64,000 nucleotides of DNA. It comes from Polaromonas sp. AER18D-145. GTDB taxonomy: Bacteria > Pseudomonadota > Gammaproteobacteria > Burkholderiales > Burkholderiaceae_C. Every line of letters starts with the position of its first letter. Position 1 is the stretch's first letter. The stretch is from positions 24,097-88,096 of the forward strand of contig NZ_NBZV01000016.1 of NCBI RefSeq assembly GCF_002379095.1, written 5' to 3'. Made by a program: the position numbers and the translations under genes. This document shows positions 16,494-26,159 of this stretch, one piece after another. The notes beneath the pieces are model-generated. The model made no database searches. It was not told the DNA's origin and saw only the letters and a program-made list of their open reading frames with translations.

Positions 16494-17855
16494 GTGAATC
16501 AACAAGCGACTCAACAGCGGATTCTGAGTGCCATTCGCGCGCGTGCAGCGGGCGCGCCAGCGGTCAGTTCCAGCGAACTGGCAACACTGACGGGTATCAG
16601 CCTGGCAACGCTGAAGCGACATCTGGAGCAGTTGGTCCGCGAGCAACGACTGACGCGTGCCGGAAAAGCCCGAGCCACCCGATACAGCCTGCCCAACGAT
16701 GCCATCGCAGACCTCCAGAACGTGGCACATGCCCACAGCTGGATGGGGGCAACCGTCTCTCCGCCCTGGTCCGAACCCGCGCGGGCGCTCCTGGATACGT
16801 TACTAAGCCCGCTGGCAGCACGCAATCCGGTCACCTACCAGCGCAAATTCGTGGATGACTACGCGCCCAACGTGTCGTCACTGCTGCCTCCGAATTTAGC
16901 CCAAGCGCTGTACAACGAAGGTCGGATGCAGGGGCAGCAGGCAGCCGGCACCTATGCGCGCAAGGTACTTGAGCCGTTACTCATTGACCTGTCCTGGTCC
17001 TCCTCGCGCCTGGAGGGAAACACCTACAGCTTGCTGGCGACCGAGCAATTGTTTGAAAAGGGCGTGCATGACGGCAGCCGCGACGCCGTCATGCTACTCA
17101 ACCACAAGCGCGCCATCGAATTCATGGTGGACGCCGTCCCCCAGTATGGTTTGACCGGCCCTGTCATTTCCAACCTGCATTCCTTGCTGATGCAGGACCT
17201 GCTGGATAGCGCCGATGCACTCGGCGCCATCCGAACCAAGGTCGTCAACATCAGCAACACTGTGTACGTGCCGACCCAGGTGCCATCCCTGTTGGCCGAA
17301 ATGTTGAACACCATCGTCGAGCGTGCCCGGCTCATCAAGAACCCCGCAGAAGCTGCGTTTTTTCTATGGATCAATCTCGCCTACCTGCAACCATTTGAAG
17401 ATGGCAACAAGCGCACGAGCCGGCTTGCGGCCAACATTCCTCTGATGTTGTATAACTGCGCGCCGCTGTCGTTCCTCGACGTTGACCCGCACGACTATGC
17501 GCTCGCCATGATCGGCGTATACGAGCTTCTGGATGTCTCTTTGGCTAGTGAGCTTTTTGCCTGGACTTACCGACGAGCTTTGAGGAAGTACGCCGTGATA
17601 CTTGAATCGATGGGCGTGCCGGACCCGTTTCGCGTCAAACACCGCGAGCGACTCAATGAAGCCATTCAGGCCATCGTACGTGAAGGCCGGAGGGCCACCG
17701 TCGCGATGAGTTCGCTGGAGCCGGGCAATGATGCACAGCAATTTGCCGCGATGCTGGATGATGAACTGACCAAGCTCACGGTAAACAATTGCGCCCGCTA
17801 CCGCCTGACCATGCGGGTCGTAGAAGACTGGATAGCCAGAGGGCGTCCCCGCTAA
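16494..17855 (+). CDS. Fic family protein with N-terminal winged helix and altered Fic motif
   Basis: A 453-residue protein. About residues 8-65 are a helix-turn-helix (SSELATLTGISLATLKRHLEQL), about 150-345 a Fic domain, and the C-terminal 100 residues another helical region. Fic enzymes transfer AMP to target hydroxyls using the His of HPFx(D/E)GN(G/K)R. Here the motif is LQPFEDGNKRTSR, with Q299 in place of that histidine. A class II-like inhibitory segment SSRLEGN (E174) is intact. Loss of the general base suggests it is not a normal AMP transferase; it may be a regulator or have another activity. GTG start at 16494. It is a single-gene unit behind two palindromes. Confidence 0.85.
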   Translation: MNQQATQQRILSAIRARAAGAPAVSSSELATLTGISLATLKRHLEQLVREQRLTRAGKARATRYSLPNDAIADLQNVAHAHSWMGATVSPPWSEPARALLDTLLSPLAARNPVTYQRKFVDDYAPNVSSLLPPNLAQALYNEGRMQGQQAAGTYARKVLEPLLIDLSWSSSRLEGNTYSLLATEQLFEKGVHDGSRDAVMLLNHKRAIEFMVDAVPQYGLTGPVISNLHSLLMQDLLDSADALGAIRTKVVNISNTVYVPTQVPSLLAEMLNTIVERARLIKNPAEAAFFLWINLAYLQPFEDGNKRTSRLAANIPLMLYNCAPLSFLDVDPHDYALAMIGVYELLDVSLASELFAWTYRRALRKYAVILESMGVPDPFRVKHRERLNEAIQAIVREGRRATVAMSSLEPGNDAQQFAAMLDDELTKLTVNNCARYRLTMRVVEDWIARGRPR

Positions 17856-17862
17856 CGCGCGC

Positions 17863-17902
17863 CGCCCTCACCCCTGCCCTCTCCCAAAAGGAGAGGGAGT
17901 GA
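17863..17902. repeat. Dispersed repeat E (short CCCTCTCCC/GGAGAGGG hairpin)
   Basis: CCCTCACCCCTGCCCTCTCC followed by a mirrored GGAGAGGG, located between the convergent Fic and htpX genes. A related longer copy is at 53995-54093. It could act as a transcription-ending hairpin. Confidence 0.6.
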
Positions 17903-17908
17903 AGCACT

Positions 17909-18793
17909 TCAAACCTGGCCGGGCTGGGCCGATTGCAGCGCGGCAATCCGCTCTTCAATCGGCGGGTGCGTGGCAAACAGCTTGCCAATGCTGCCGGTGA
18001 TGCCCATGGCTTCCACCGCCTTGGGCAGCTGGCCGGGCACCATGCCGCCCAGGCGGGCCAGCGCGTTGATCATGGGCTGCTTGCGCCCCATCAGCTGCGC
18101 AGCACCGGCGTCGGCGCGGAACTCGCGGTGGCGCGAGAACCAGGCAACCACGATGGCGGCGGCAAAACCAAGCACGATGTCGAGCACGATGGTGCTGACG
18201 TAATAACCGATGCCGGGGCCGGAGTTGCTGTCGCTGCCCTTGCGCAGAAAGCTGTCCACCGCATAACCGATGACGCGGCTCAGGAACACCACAAAGGTGT
18301 TCATCACGCCCTGGATCAAGGTCATGGTGACCATGTCGCCGTTGGCCACGTGGGCGATTTCATGGCCGAGCACGGCTTCGATCTCTTCACGCGTCATGCC
18401 CTGCAGCAGGCCGGTGGAGACGGCGACCAGCGCCGAGTTCTTGAAAGCACCGGTGGCAAAGGCGTTGGGGGCGCCTTCGAAAATGCCCACCTCGGGCATG
18501 CCGATACCGGCCGTGGTCGCCAGCTTGCGCACCGTCTCCACGATCCAGGCTTCGTCGGCATTTTGCGGCTCGTTGATCACGCGCACGCCCGAACTCCATT
18601 TGGCCACGGGCTTGCTGATCAGCAGCGAAATGATCGCGCCGCCGAAGCCGATGACCGCAGCGAAGCCCAGCAGCATGCCCAGGTTCAGGCCCTGGGGCGT
18701 GAGGTAGCGGTTGACGCCCAGCAGGCTGGCGACAATGCCCAGCACCACTACAACGGCGAGGTTGGTCATGACAAATAAAAAAATACGCTTCAT
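17909..18793 (-). CDS. htpX: Membrane zinc metalloprotease HtpX
   Basis: An M48B stress protease of the inner membrane that degrades misfolded membrane proteins. It has 294 residues from ATG 18793 ([19 protein letters not shown]); the longer frame to 18853 lacks the family N-terminus. Two N-terminal transmembrane segments come before the zinc motif [12 protein letters not shown], then two further membrane segments ([33 protein letters not shown]), and the third zinc ligand region [13 protein letters not shown]. The C-terminus [15 protein letters not shown] is typical. Confidence 0.93.
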   Translation of the reverse strand: MKRIFLFVMTNLAVVVVLGIVASLLGVNRYLTPQGLNLGMLLGFAAVIGFGGAIISLLISKPVAKWSSGVRVINEPQNADEAWIVETVRKLATTAGIGMPEVGIFEGAPNAFATGAFKNSALVAVSTGLLQGMTREEIEAVLGHEIAHVANGDMVTMTLIQGVMNTFVVFLSRVIGYAVDSFLRKGSDSNSGPGIGYYVSTIVLDIVLGFAAAIVVAWFSRHREFRADAGAAQLMGRKQPMINALARLGGMVPGQLPKAVEAMGITGSIGKLFATHPPIEERIAALQSAQPGQV

Positions 18794-18923
18794 GGATGCT
18801 CCGTAGAGGTCGGTTAAAACAAGTGCTGCAACACCAGAGCTTGCTGCAGGCAAATGGGGAGGGTTCAGCCCAAATCAAGCCAGGGAGGTTGACCGTGACG
18901 CAGGATTTTTTACTTGGTGTTGT

Positions 18924-19673
18924 TTACCGGCGCGGGCGGAATACGAAAGAGTCATCATAAAAGGAAAAGTTCTCGTTTTCCGGCCACCAGCCCGGCACGC
19001 CGAGCACCGGCAAGGGCAGGAAGGGCTTGGCAGCGAGCTTGTCCGCGCTCAGGTCGGTCGCCACCCAGGCATCCAGATCCGCTATTGAATTCATAGCTGG
19101 TTGCGCCCGGTAGATATGGGCTGTGATCGGTTTTCGTGGATAAACCAGTTTTTCCAGCAAGGCATGGCCAAACAGCACCAGCTGCGCCTGCTGCCAGAGC
19201 GGGCGCAAGTCGACAAACAGGCGCTGCCAGTCCCGCCCGGCCAGCGCATCCCACAGCGGGGACGGTGCCGACAGGAAAGCCGCGTTTTCGTCGAACACCG
19301 TCAACGCGTCACGCACCGGCCCGCGCAGCGGTGCCACACCGGCTGCGGCGATTTCTGCCGCCTGCAGCTGGTTGAGTTTCTTCTTGGTCAGCGGAAAACG
19401 CATCCAGCACAGCCCGTTGAAAAAGTCGTGCAGGTTGTCGCGCGTCGGAACGGTGCCGGTGTCAAAAATGAACTGCTCGTAGGCCGCACCCGCCGGCAAG
19501 GCGCCCTGCGGCACAAAGCGCCGCGGCGCGGCCGGCTCGCGGTTCAGGGCTTCATGACACAGCCCACCGGCTGCGATGGCCTGCGCCACGCGCTCACCGG
19601 GTTCGCGCCAGGGGGCCAGCCAGGAGCGATTCCAGTCCACCGGCCAGGCCGCGGCTGGCGCGTCAGCGCTCAT
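18924..19673 (-). CDS. DUF3025 family protein
   Basis: A 249-residue protein of unknown function. The DUF3025 features are YEQFIFDTGTVPTRDNLHDFFNGLCWMRFPLTKKKLN and LFGHALLEKLVYPRKPITAHIY. It overlaps the upstream NYN-domain gene by 4 bp (ATGA), so it is the third gene of the pyrC operon. The segment after HIYRAQP (19081-19136) is a copy of repeat A, translated in frame near the C-terminus. Confidence 0.82.
   Translation of the reverse strand: MSADAPAAAWPVDWNRSWLAPWREPGERVAQAIAAGGLCHEALNREPAAPRRFVPQGALPAGAAYEQFIFDTGTVPTRDNLHDFFNGLCWMRFPLTKKKLNQLQAAEIAAAGVAPLRGPVRDALTVFDENAAFLSAPSPLWDALAGRDWQRLFVDLRPLWQQAQLVLFGHALLEKLVYPRKPITAHIYRAQPAMNSIADLDAWVATDLSADKLAAKPFLPLPVLGVPGWWPENENFSFYDDSFVFRPRR
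19081..19136. repeat. Dispersed repeat A, copy 4 (in the DUF3025 gene)
   Basis: GCTATTGAATTCATAGCTGG ... TAGATATGGGCTGTGATCGG, in frame in the minus-strand gene. Confidence 0.7.
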
Positions 19674-20449
19674 CCGTTCCTGGCAGCCGGACGGGACAGC
19701 CTCTTGTCGCGCACCATGACCGTGGACTTGCCTTCGTCGACGATGTCAAACAGCTGCGTGGCCACCAGCAGCTTGGTCAGCGTGGCGTAGCCGTAGTTGC
19801 GGTGGTCGAACGAGGCCTGGTTGGCGATCTGCGTGCCGACAGCACCGACGCGTGCCCAGCCGGAGTCGTCGGCGGCGGCCTGCACGGCATTGCGCAGCAG
19901 CATGACCAGCTTGGCGTCCTGCTTGAGCTGCGCCGGTGTGGCGCGCAGCGGCGCGGCGGTGGCCGCTGCGTCTGCCTCTTCGCGGCTGTCGGCCGGGGTA
20001 TCGGCCGCGGCGATGGGGCGCAGCTTGTCAAGGTAGAGAAAACGCGAGCAGGCGTTGACAAAAGGTTCTGGCGTTTTCTGCGCGCCGAAGCCATAAACCG
20101 CCGCACCCTTGGCGCGCAGGTGCATCACCAGCGGGGTGAAGTCGGCGTCGGACGAGACAATGCCGAAAGCGTCGGGCCGGTCGGTGTACAGCAGCTCCAG
20201 CGCGTCGATCACCATCGCCATGTCACTGGCGTTTTTGCCCTTGGTGTAATCGAACTGCTGCATGGGACGGATCGCGTGTTCGTGCAGCGCTTCTTCCCAG
20301 CCCTTGAGTTCGCTTTTTTTCCAGTTGCCGTAGGCGCGGCGGATATTGGTCTCGCCGAAGGTCGACAGTTCGTTGAGGATCAGGTCGATCTTGGAGGCCG
20401 GCGAATTGTCGGCATCAATCAGCAGCGCAACGCGCGGTTTGCTTTCCAT
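19670..20449 (-). CDS. NYN-domain protein with C-terminal LOTUS/OST-HTH domain
   Basis: About residues 6-145 form a PIN-like NYN nuclease domain with the acidic residues expected for metal binding: ALLIDADN at the start, NASDMAMVIDALEL in the middle and GIVSSDADFTPLV at the end. About 175-245 match a LOTUS/OST-HTH RNA-binding domain (LVMLLRNAVQA ... NYGYATLTKLLVATQLFDIV). A ribonuclease acting on structured RNA is inferred from the architecture. It overlaps both neighbours by 4 bp or less (pyrC upstream, DUF3025 downstream), so all three are translationally coupled. Confidence 0.85.
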   Translation of the reverse strand: MESKPRVALLIDADNSPASKIDLILNELSTFGETNIRRAYGNWKKSELKGWEEALHEHAIRPMQQFDYTKGKNASDMAMVIDALELLYTDRPDAFGIVSSDADFTPLVMHLRAKGAAVYGFGAQKTPEPFVNACSRFLYLDKLRPIAAADTPADSREEADAAATAAPLRATPAQLKQDAKLVMLLRNAVQAAADDSGWARVGAVGTQIANQASFDHRNYGYATLTKLLVATQLFDIVDEGKSTVMVRDKRLSRPAARNG

Positions 20450-21495
20450 CAGGGGCTCCCATTGCCAACCAGTTTCCAGGCCAGTGACTCGCCCGAGCGC
20501 AGCGGCTTGAGTTCGGCCTCGCCAAAGGCGTAACTCTCCGGTGGCGTCCAGCTTTCTTTTTTGAGCGTGATGGTGTCCTGGTTGCGCGGCAGACCGTAGA
20601 AGTCGGCTCCGTTGAAGCTGGCAAAGGCTTCCAGCTTGTCCATGGCGCCCACGGCATCAAAGGCTTCGGCGTACAGCTCCATGGCCGCGTGGGCGGTGTA
20701 ACAGCCGGCGCAGCCGGTGGCATGTTCCTTCAGGTGCGCCGGGTGCGGCGCGCTGTCGGTGCCAAGAAAGAAACGGGGGTTGCCGCCGGTGGCCGCTTCG
20801 ACCAGGGCAACGCGATGGGTCTCGCGCTTGAGCACCGGCAGGCAGTAATAATGCGGCCGGATGCCGCCGGTGAAAATCGCGTTGCGGTTGTACAGCAAAT
20901 GGTGGGCCGTCACGGTGGCCGCGGTGAAACGGCCGGCGTCGCGCACATAATGCGCGGCTTCCTTCGTCGTGATGTGCTCGAACACGATCTTCAGCTCGGG
21001 GAAATCGCGGCGCAACGGGATCAGCTGGGTGTCGATGAACACCGCCTCGCGGTCGAACAGGTCGATCTCGGGCGACGTCACTTCGCCATGCACCAGCAGC
21101 AACAGGCCTTCGCGCTGCATGGCTTCCAGCGTCTTGTAGGTCTTGCGCAGGTCGGTCACGCCGGCGTCGCTGTTGGTGGTGGCGCCGGCCGGGTAGAGCT
21201 TGAGCGCGACCACACCGGCGTCCCGGGCGCGTTTGATTTCGTCGGGCGGCAGGTTGTCGGTCAAATACAGCGTCATCAGCGGCTCGAAGGCCACGCCCGC
21301 CGGCACGGCGGCCTGGATGCGCTCGCGGTAGGCCATCGCCTGCGCGGCCGTGGTGACCGGCGGACGCAGGTTGGGCATGATGATGGCGCGGCCAAACTGC
21401 GCGGCCGTGTGCGGCACCACGGTGCGCAGGGCGTCGCCGTCGCGCACGTGCAGATGCCAGTCATCGGGGCGGGTGATGGTGATCTTGGAAGTCAT
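20449..21495 (-). CDS. pyrC: Dihydroorotase, class II
   Basis: A zinc amidohydrolase that forms dihydroorotate from carbamoyl aspartate in pyrimidine synthesis. The 348-residue product from ATG 21495 begins [20 protein letters not shown], giving the HxH metal ligands. It also has the carboxylated lysine in [15 protein letters not shown], later histidines (VHGEV; FEHITT) and the aspartate in LGTDSAPH. It heads the operon pyrC-NYN-DUF3025 with ATGA overlaps. A second in-frame ATG lies three codons upstream (21504). Confidence 0.95.
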   Translation of the reverse strand: MTSKITITRPDDWHLHVRDGDALRTVVPHTAAQFGRAIIMPNLRPPVTTAAQAMAYRERIQAAVPAGVAFEPLMTLYLTDNLPPDEIKRARDAGVVALKLYPAGATTNSDAGVTDLRKTYKTLEAMQREGLLLLVHGEVTSPEIDLFDREAVFIDTQLIPLRRDFPELKIVFEHITTKEAAHYVRDAGRFTAATVTAHHLLYNRNAIFTGGIRPHYYCLPVLKRETHRVALVEAATGGNPRFFLGTDSAPHPAHLKEHATGCAGCYTAHAAMELYAEAFDAVGAMDKLEAFASFNGADFYGLPRNQDTITLKKESWTPPESYAFGEAELKPLRSGESLAWKLVGNGSP

Positions 21496-21537
21496 GGGCA
21501 GCATTGTCCCAGAGGTCGGCCCGGGGTCAAAAACGGC

Positions 21538-24500
21538 TCATTGAAGCGCCATCAAATTGAAAGTCAGCCCCGAGCCCTGCAAACTCAGGGCAATTCGGGC
21601 GGCAATCTCATCCGCACAGGCTCGATGATGGTCTTCAGCCCCCGCGTCGCCAAGTGCTGCAGCTACCCGGGCGAGCTCCCTGTGGCATTTCCACGCAAAC
21701 GGGATTTGCCCGATGCCTTTGGACTCCCCCAAGGCCTCGACCAAATCCTTGCGCGCGGCTTCGTACGCCTTGCCGGCGAGCCATGCCCGCCCGAGCAAAC
21801 AGTGCGCCCGACCGATCAACTCCCGCATGTTGCCGCGGGAAGCCAGCGCCAGAAGCTCCCCGGCGTGCTTGATGCCCTCTTGCGCGTCGCCCTCGACCAG
21901 GGCCAGCTCGGCGAGCGCCTCCAGGCAGCGCAGTGTGAGCCAGCCTTCGTTATGCTCTTGCGCGTACTGCCGGGCCGCTTGCAGCGTCGCTCGATCACCC
22001 GGAACACCGAGCCGCAATTGTGCAATCACCAGATTGGCTTGCAGCCTCGGCAGCCAGTACCTGATTCCGGCATCGCGCGCGAGCCGCAGGCCCCGGTCAA
22101 AATGCTCCGCAGCCTCTTCAGGCAGATTCAGATCGAGCAACAGGCAGCCCAGCGCGTCATGCGCCATCATCTGGTAGCGCACCAGCCCCAGTGTCTCCAG
22201 GCGGGGCAGCGCTTCATTCAAATCTGCCCAGGCTTCCGCAAACCTGCCAAGCGCTACCCGCACATGGGAGCGCCCGATCAGTGTCGGGCCCAGATGCCAC
22301 TGCAGGTCGGCGGCTCGCGCGATGGCGAGCGCGGCATCGAAGCTCGACAAGGCGCGCGGGTAGTCGGCCAGCCCCATGTGACCGGTGCAGGCCCAGCCGA
22401 TCATCATCAGGTTTTCCGACTCATAACTCTTGTCGCCGATGCCGCGTGCCAGGCCGAGGGAGCGCGAGAAAGAGACGATGGCCGCGGCCGGTTCGGCGTT
22501 GGCGAAATGCGCTTCCCCGCGGCCATGAAACGCCTGCACGGCGACCAGGTCCGTCAGCGCCAGGCGCTCGCAGATCTCCACCGCTTGCTGGTGATGGGTC
22601 ATCGCCAGATCGTTGCGGCCATTGCTCCAGGCCACAGTCCCCAGGTGATACAAGGTGTCGGCCACATGCCGCTCGTCCTCTGTGGCGCGCGAGGCCGTGA
22701 GCGCTTCGTCGAGGCAGGCGACGGCCTGCTCGTAAGCGTCGGCGCGCCGGTACGCCATGCCGAGCTGAATCAACACATCGCGCGCATGCTCGTGCTCGCC
22801 AAGCGCGCGCGCCGCATCGATCACCCGCTGAAAGTCGGCCACCGCCCCCTCGATCTGGCCGGCCTGCGCCCGCGCCACCCCGCGCCGCTCGTACAGCGCC
22901 AGTTGCTGCGCCTGCGTGGCCGCCTCCGGATGCGCCTGGAACAAGGCAACGGCCCGGTCAAACCACTGCAGCGCTTCGCGCATCGCAAACAGTTTCTGCG
23001 AACGATCGGCGGCCAGGCCCAGATAAAGCAGCGCCTTGGGCCAGACCTTGCCGCGCTCATAGTGCTCGGCAAGGTGGGCATCGCGCTCGTGCGCCTCGCT
23101 TTCAGCATGCTGCTCCAGCAGCTCCGCCACGACCCGGTGCAGCAAAACGCGCCGGGCCATGCCGATATCCCGGTACACCACTTCCCGCACCTTGTCGTGG
23201 CTGAAATCGTAGAACCCGTCCTGATCCTCGCGCAAAAGCCGGCGCTTCACCAGCGACTCCATGGTGTACAGAAAGCGCTCCTCGGGCGCCCGGGTCAGCG
23301 CGAGCAGGGTCTCGAAGTCGAAGCGACGACCGAGCACCGCCGCGACGTCGAGCAGCGGCCGGTCTTCATGCGGCACGCGGGCCAGACGCGCGCGCACCGA
23401 ATCACGCAGGGCGTCCGGCAGCGGCAGGCTGAGCGCATCGCTGACCGCGCATCCGCCTTCGCCCAGCGAGTGCAGGATCGACCACAGGAAGAACGGATTG
23501 CCGTCCGTTTCCCGGTGCAGCCGGACGGCAAGATCGGGCGCCCCCAGTTTCGGGTCGTTCAGCTTCCGGAGCAAGGCTTCCGTATCGCCGGGCCCGAGCC
23601 GCGCCAGCGCCATGTGCCGCGCATGCGGTTCACGGCGCAGGCTATCAACCAGGCTGGCGAGGCGTTCGCTGTTGTCGAGCTCCTCGTCCCGGTAGGCACA
23701 GGCCAGGAGCACCGGCCGGCTCGCGATCTGGCGCGCGAAAAAATGCAGGAATTGCAGACTGGCGTCGTCGGCCCATTGAATGTTGTCGATGATGAGCATC
23801 AACTGCCGGTTTTGCGCCAGCGCGTCAAAGAGCTGGACCAGCGCATGAAACAGGCGCGCCTGCCGCGCCTCGGGAAAATCCGCCGACAGGGGCGGCAGGT
23901 CGGCCAGGCGCGCGGCCATGGCCGGCACCAGTGCGGCGATCTCGGCCAGCAGGATAGGCGCGATCATGCGCAGCCTGGCCTCGGGCGCGGCCTGGCAAGC
24001 CTGCGCAGCGAGATCGATAACCGGCTGATAGGCTATCGAACGCTCGATTTCGTAGCAATTTGTTACCAGCGTTGGCAGATTGCGCGCCTGCGCATAACCC
24101 GCCACTTCCAGCATCAGCCGGGTCTTGCCGATGCCAGCCTCTCCCTGGAGGAGCACCACGTGACCGCTGCCCGTCGTGAGCCGGGCGATCAAACCGACGA
24201 ACTGCCCGTACTCGTTGCTGCGTCCGACGAAGGGGAACTTGTCCTCGTCTCCATGCGCGAGCCTGTCGCTCGCGGCGGCGGCACTCGTGGCTTCGAGAGG
24301 CAGCGCATCGAGCTGCATGCGGTCGGTCGGTTGCAAGGCGCGCGCGGCTGCCAGAAACGCCGTTCGTTCCTGCGCGGGAATAGCGAGATGTTCGGCCAGG
24401 CGTTGCGCCAGCCCCCTCGACGGCCGGCGTTCCTCGGCTTCGATCTTCTTGATGGCGGCCTGAGAGCAACTGACTTTTTGCGCAAGCGCGCCCTGGGTCA

Positions 24501-24561
24501 GGTCGAGCGCCTTGCGTCGCCGCCGCAGCCAGTATCCAAAAGAATTGCTTCGTTCGTCCAT
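21538..24561 (-). CDS. XRE-type regulator with AAA ATPase and TPR repeats
   Basis: A 1007-residue three-part regulator. About residues 8-62 are an XRE helix-turn-helix (RRRRKALDLTQGALAQKVSCSQAAIKKIEAEERRPS). About 105-420 are an AAA_16/STAND-like NTPase with Walker A LQGEAGIGKTRL and Walker B LMLIIDNIQWADD. From about 500 to the end is an array of TPR-like helical repeats, the sensing platform. It resembles MalT/AfsR-type regulators but with the DNA-binding domain at the N-terminus. It is divergent from the globin/cupin genes (207 bp between starts), which it may control; the signal is unknown. Confidence 0.85.
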   Translation of the reverse strand: MDERSNSFGYWLRRRRKALDLTQGALAQKVSCSQAAIKKIEAEERRPSRGLAQRLAEHLAIPAQERTAFLAAARALQPTDRMQLDALPLEATSAAAASDRLAHGDEDKFPFVGRSNEYGQFVGLIARLTTGSGHVVLLQGEAGIGKTRLMLEVAGYAQARNLPTLVTNCYEIERSIAYQPVIDLAAQACQAAPEARLRMIAPILLAEIAALVPAMAARLADLPPLSADFPEARQARLFHALVQLFDALAQNRQLMLIIDNIQWADDASLQFLHFFARQIASRPVLLACAYRDEELDNSERLASLVDSLRREPHARHMALARLGPGDTEALLRKLNDPKLGAPDLAVRLHRETDGNPFFLWSILHSLGEGGCAVSDALSLPLPDALRDSVRARLARVPHEDRPLLDVAAVLGRRFDFETLLALTRAPEERFLYTMESLVKRRLLREDQDGFYDFSHDKVREVVYRDIGMARRVLLHRVVAELLEQHAESEAHERDAHLAEHYERGKVWPKALLYLGLAADRSQKLFAMREALQWFDRAVALFQAHPEAATQAQQLALYERRGVARAQAGQIEGAVADFQRVIDAARALGEHEHARDVLIQLGMAYRRADAYEQAVACLDEALTASRATEDERHVADTLYHLGTVAWSNGRNDLAMTHHQQAVEICERLALTDLVAVQAFHGRGEAHFANAEPAAAIVSFSRSLGLARGIGDKSYESENLMMIGWACTGHMGLADYPRALSSFDAALAIARAADLQWHLGPTLIGRSHVRVALGRFAEAWADLNEALPRLETLGLVRYQMMAHDALGCLLLDLNLPEEAAEHFDRGLRLARDAGIRYWLPRLQANLVIAQLRLGVPGDRATLQAARQYAQEHNEGWLTLRCLEALAELALVEGDAQEGIKHAGELLALASRGNMRELIGRAHCLLGRAWLAGKAYEAARKDLVEALGESKGIGQIPFAWKCHRELARVAAALGDAGAEDHHRACADEIAARIALSLQGSGLTFNLMALQ

Positions 24562-24768
24562 GTCCGGTGCCTGTCCTCGTTGCCCGTATCGGCGTATCTT
24601 ATTCCTGCGATCTGCATCTGTCCCCCTTTTTGTCTCCCCGTTTGTCCATGTCGTGGTGACCCCGCGCCGGGATCAATGGGGTGCAATGCCTTTGCGTATT
24701 CCGGAATCACGAATGCGCGTGATCACGGTGAGATCAACGTAGAACCCAAGCATTAAAAGGAGGTTTTT

Positions 24769-25131
24769 ATGACTGCAACACTTTACCAACGACTGGGCGG
24801 GGCTAAAGGCATGACGCGGCTTGTAGATGATGTGGTTGCCGCGCATTTGAGCAACCCCATCGTCAAGACCCGGTTCGAGAACGTCAAGGACCTGGATCAT
24901 CTCAAGCAGATGGCGTGCGAGTTTTTCAGCGCCGGCTCCGGCGGCCCCGAAGCCTACACGGGCAAGGACATGCTCGCCACACACAAAGGCATGAACATCA
25001 GCGAACAGGAGTACCTGGCCGTGACGGATGACATCGTTGGGGCGATGAACAAAAACGGCATCGAAGAGGATGCCAAGAAGGATGTCATCGCGATCCTTTA
25101 CTCACTCAAGGACCAGATCATCCGCGTCTAG
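24769..25131 (+). CDS. Group 1 truncated hemoglobin
   Basis: A 120-residue trHb1. It has LYQRLGGAKGMTRLVDDVVAAHL, a phenylalanine-rich E/F region, the proximal histidine in MLATHKGMNI, and the C-terminal helix VIAILYSLKDQIIRV. It should bind haem and handle O2 or NO. AGGAGG lies 6 bp before ATG 24769. It is the first gene of the globin-cupin-globin-cupin-methyltransferase series and a paralogue of the gene at 25827. Confidence 0.88.
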   Translation: MTATLYQRLGGAKGMTRLVDDVVAAHLSNPIVKTRFENVKDLDHLKQMACEFFSAGSGGPEAYTGKDMLATHKGMNISEQEYLAVTDDIVGAMNKNGIEEDAKKDVIAILYSLKDQIIRV

Positions 25132-25249
25132 AAATGCGCCCAATCCCACGCCGGGCACGGACGCACCGCAAGCGGCGTGCCGATTCGCTGGTCATTCCGT
25201 TGGGCGGCAATGCCGCTGCTCATCACTTTCAACCAGAAGGAAAATCACT

Positions 25250-25741
25250 ATGTCTCACCAAACCATGATGGGCCGCTCATTACAGGCGGCATGGCGTTGT
25301 TTGCTGTTGTTCTTGTTTGGCCTGGGCGGTTCGTTGGCTCACGCACAGGCACCTGCTCAAGAGCAGGCACTGACGCGGACTGCCCGAGATGCACAGCTTA
25401 AGTGGGGTCCCTGCCCGCCGTTCTTGCCTAAAGGATGCGGCATTGCCGTTCTTCACGGCGATCCTGCAAAAGACAATGTCGACGTGTTCCTGAAAGTGCC
25501 AGGGAAGTCGACCCTCCCACTCCATTGGCATTCTTCGGCAGAGCGCATGGTTCTTGTAGCAGGTGAGCTTCATGTCACCTATGACAGCCAGAAGACGGCC
25601 GTTCTAAAACCGGGGACTTATGCGTACGGTCCCGCTAAACGACCCCACAAGGGCTTCTGCGCAAGCGCCGTCCCATGCGTCCTCTTCATTGCCTTTGAGT
25701 CGCCGTTGGACGCAGTGCCGATTGAGGGAACAGAAAAATAG
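25250..25741 (+). CDS. Exported cupin domain protein
   Basis: A 163-residue protein from ATG 25250 with a signal peptide (about residues 1-33, ending AHAQA). One cupin barrel follows, with the metal motif LHWHSSAERMVLVAGE (HxH...E) and a later histidine in AKRPHKG. It is periplasmic by inference. The DUF4437-like sequence WGPCPPFLPKGCGIAVLHGDPA is shared with the cupin at 26355 (WAAVPSLPKGAQIAVLEG), so the two are paralogues. Two cysteine pairs are specific to this copy. The ligand is unknown. Confidence 0.8.
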   Translation: MSHQTMMGRSLQAAWRCLLLFLFGLGGSLAHAQAPAQEQALTRTARDAQLKWGPCPPFLPKGCGIAVLHGDPAKDNVDVFLKVPGKSTLPLHWHSSAERMVLVAGELHVTYDSQKTAVLKPGTYAYGPAKRPHKGFCASAVPCVLFIAFESPLDAVPIEGTEK

Positions 25742-25826
25742 CGGTGGCCCTTTAACAGTTGGATATGGCCGCTACAACACCATGTCTGTCATTACGCAGA
25801 CTTGTAACCATCAAAAGGAATTCCCT

Positions 25827-26159
25827 ATGACAGTTGCACTTCACCAACGACTGGGCGGGGCTGAAGGCATCGCACGGCTCGTGGACGACGTCATTGCCGC
25901 ACACTTGGCCAACCCCCTCGTCAAGACCCGATTCGAGAAAATCAAGGATATGGCACATACCAAGCAGTTGGTGCGCGAGTTTCTGACTGCTGGCTTGGGC
26001 AGTCCCCCAACCTACACCGGCAAGGGCATGCTCGGCGCACACAAGAGCGCGAACGTCAGTGAGCAGGAGTTCCTGGCGGCGATAGATGACATCGTTGGAG
26101 CGATGAACAAGAATGGCATAGACGAGGATTCGAAGCAAGACATCCTCGCCATTCTCTAA
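25827..26159 (+). CDS. Group 1 truncated hemoglobin, C-terminally truncated paralogue
   Basis: 110 residues, highly similar to the globin at 24769 (LHQRLGGAEGIARLVDDVIAAHL; proximal His in MLGAHKSANV). The frame ends at a TAA where the paralogue has a tyrosine codon. The next ten codons still read SLKDQIIRV-stop, so a single nonsense change has removed the last nine residues of helix H. Haem binding should persist but stability may suffer. ATG 25827 has AAGGAA upstream. Confidence 0.82.
   Translation: MTVALHQRLGGAEGIARLVDDVIAAHLANPLVKTRFEKIKDMAHTKQLVREFLTAGLGSPPTYTGKGMLGAHKSANVSEQEFLAAIDDIVGAMNKNGIDEDSKQDILAIL

Noticed and set aside
20689..24756. A 1355-codon open frame on the plus strand
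   Set aside because: It is the antisense shadow of pyrC and the XRE-ATPase gene. Its composition is typical of high-GC reverse frames and it shows no recognisable domain.
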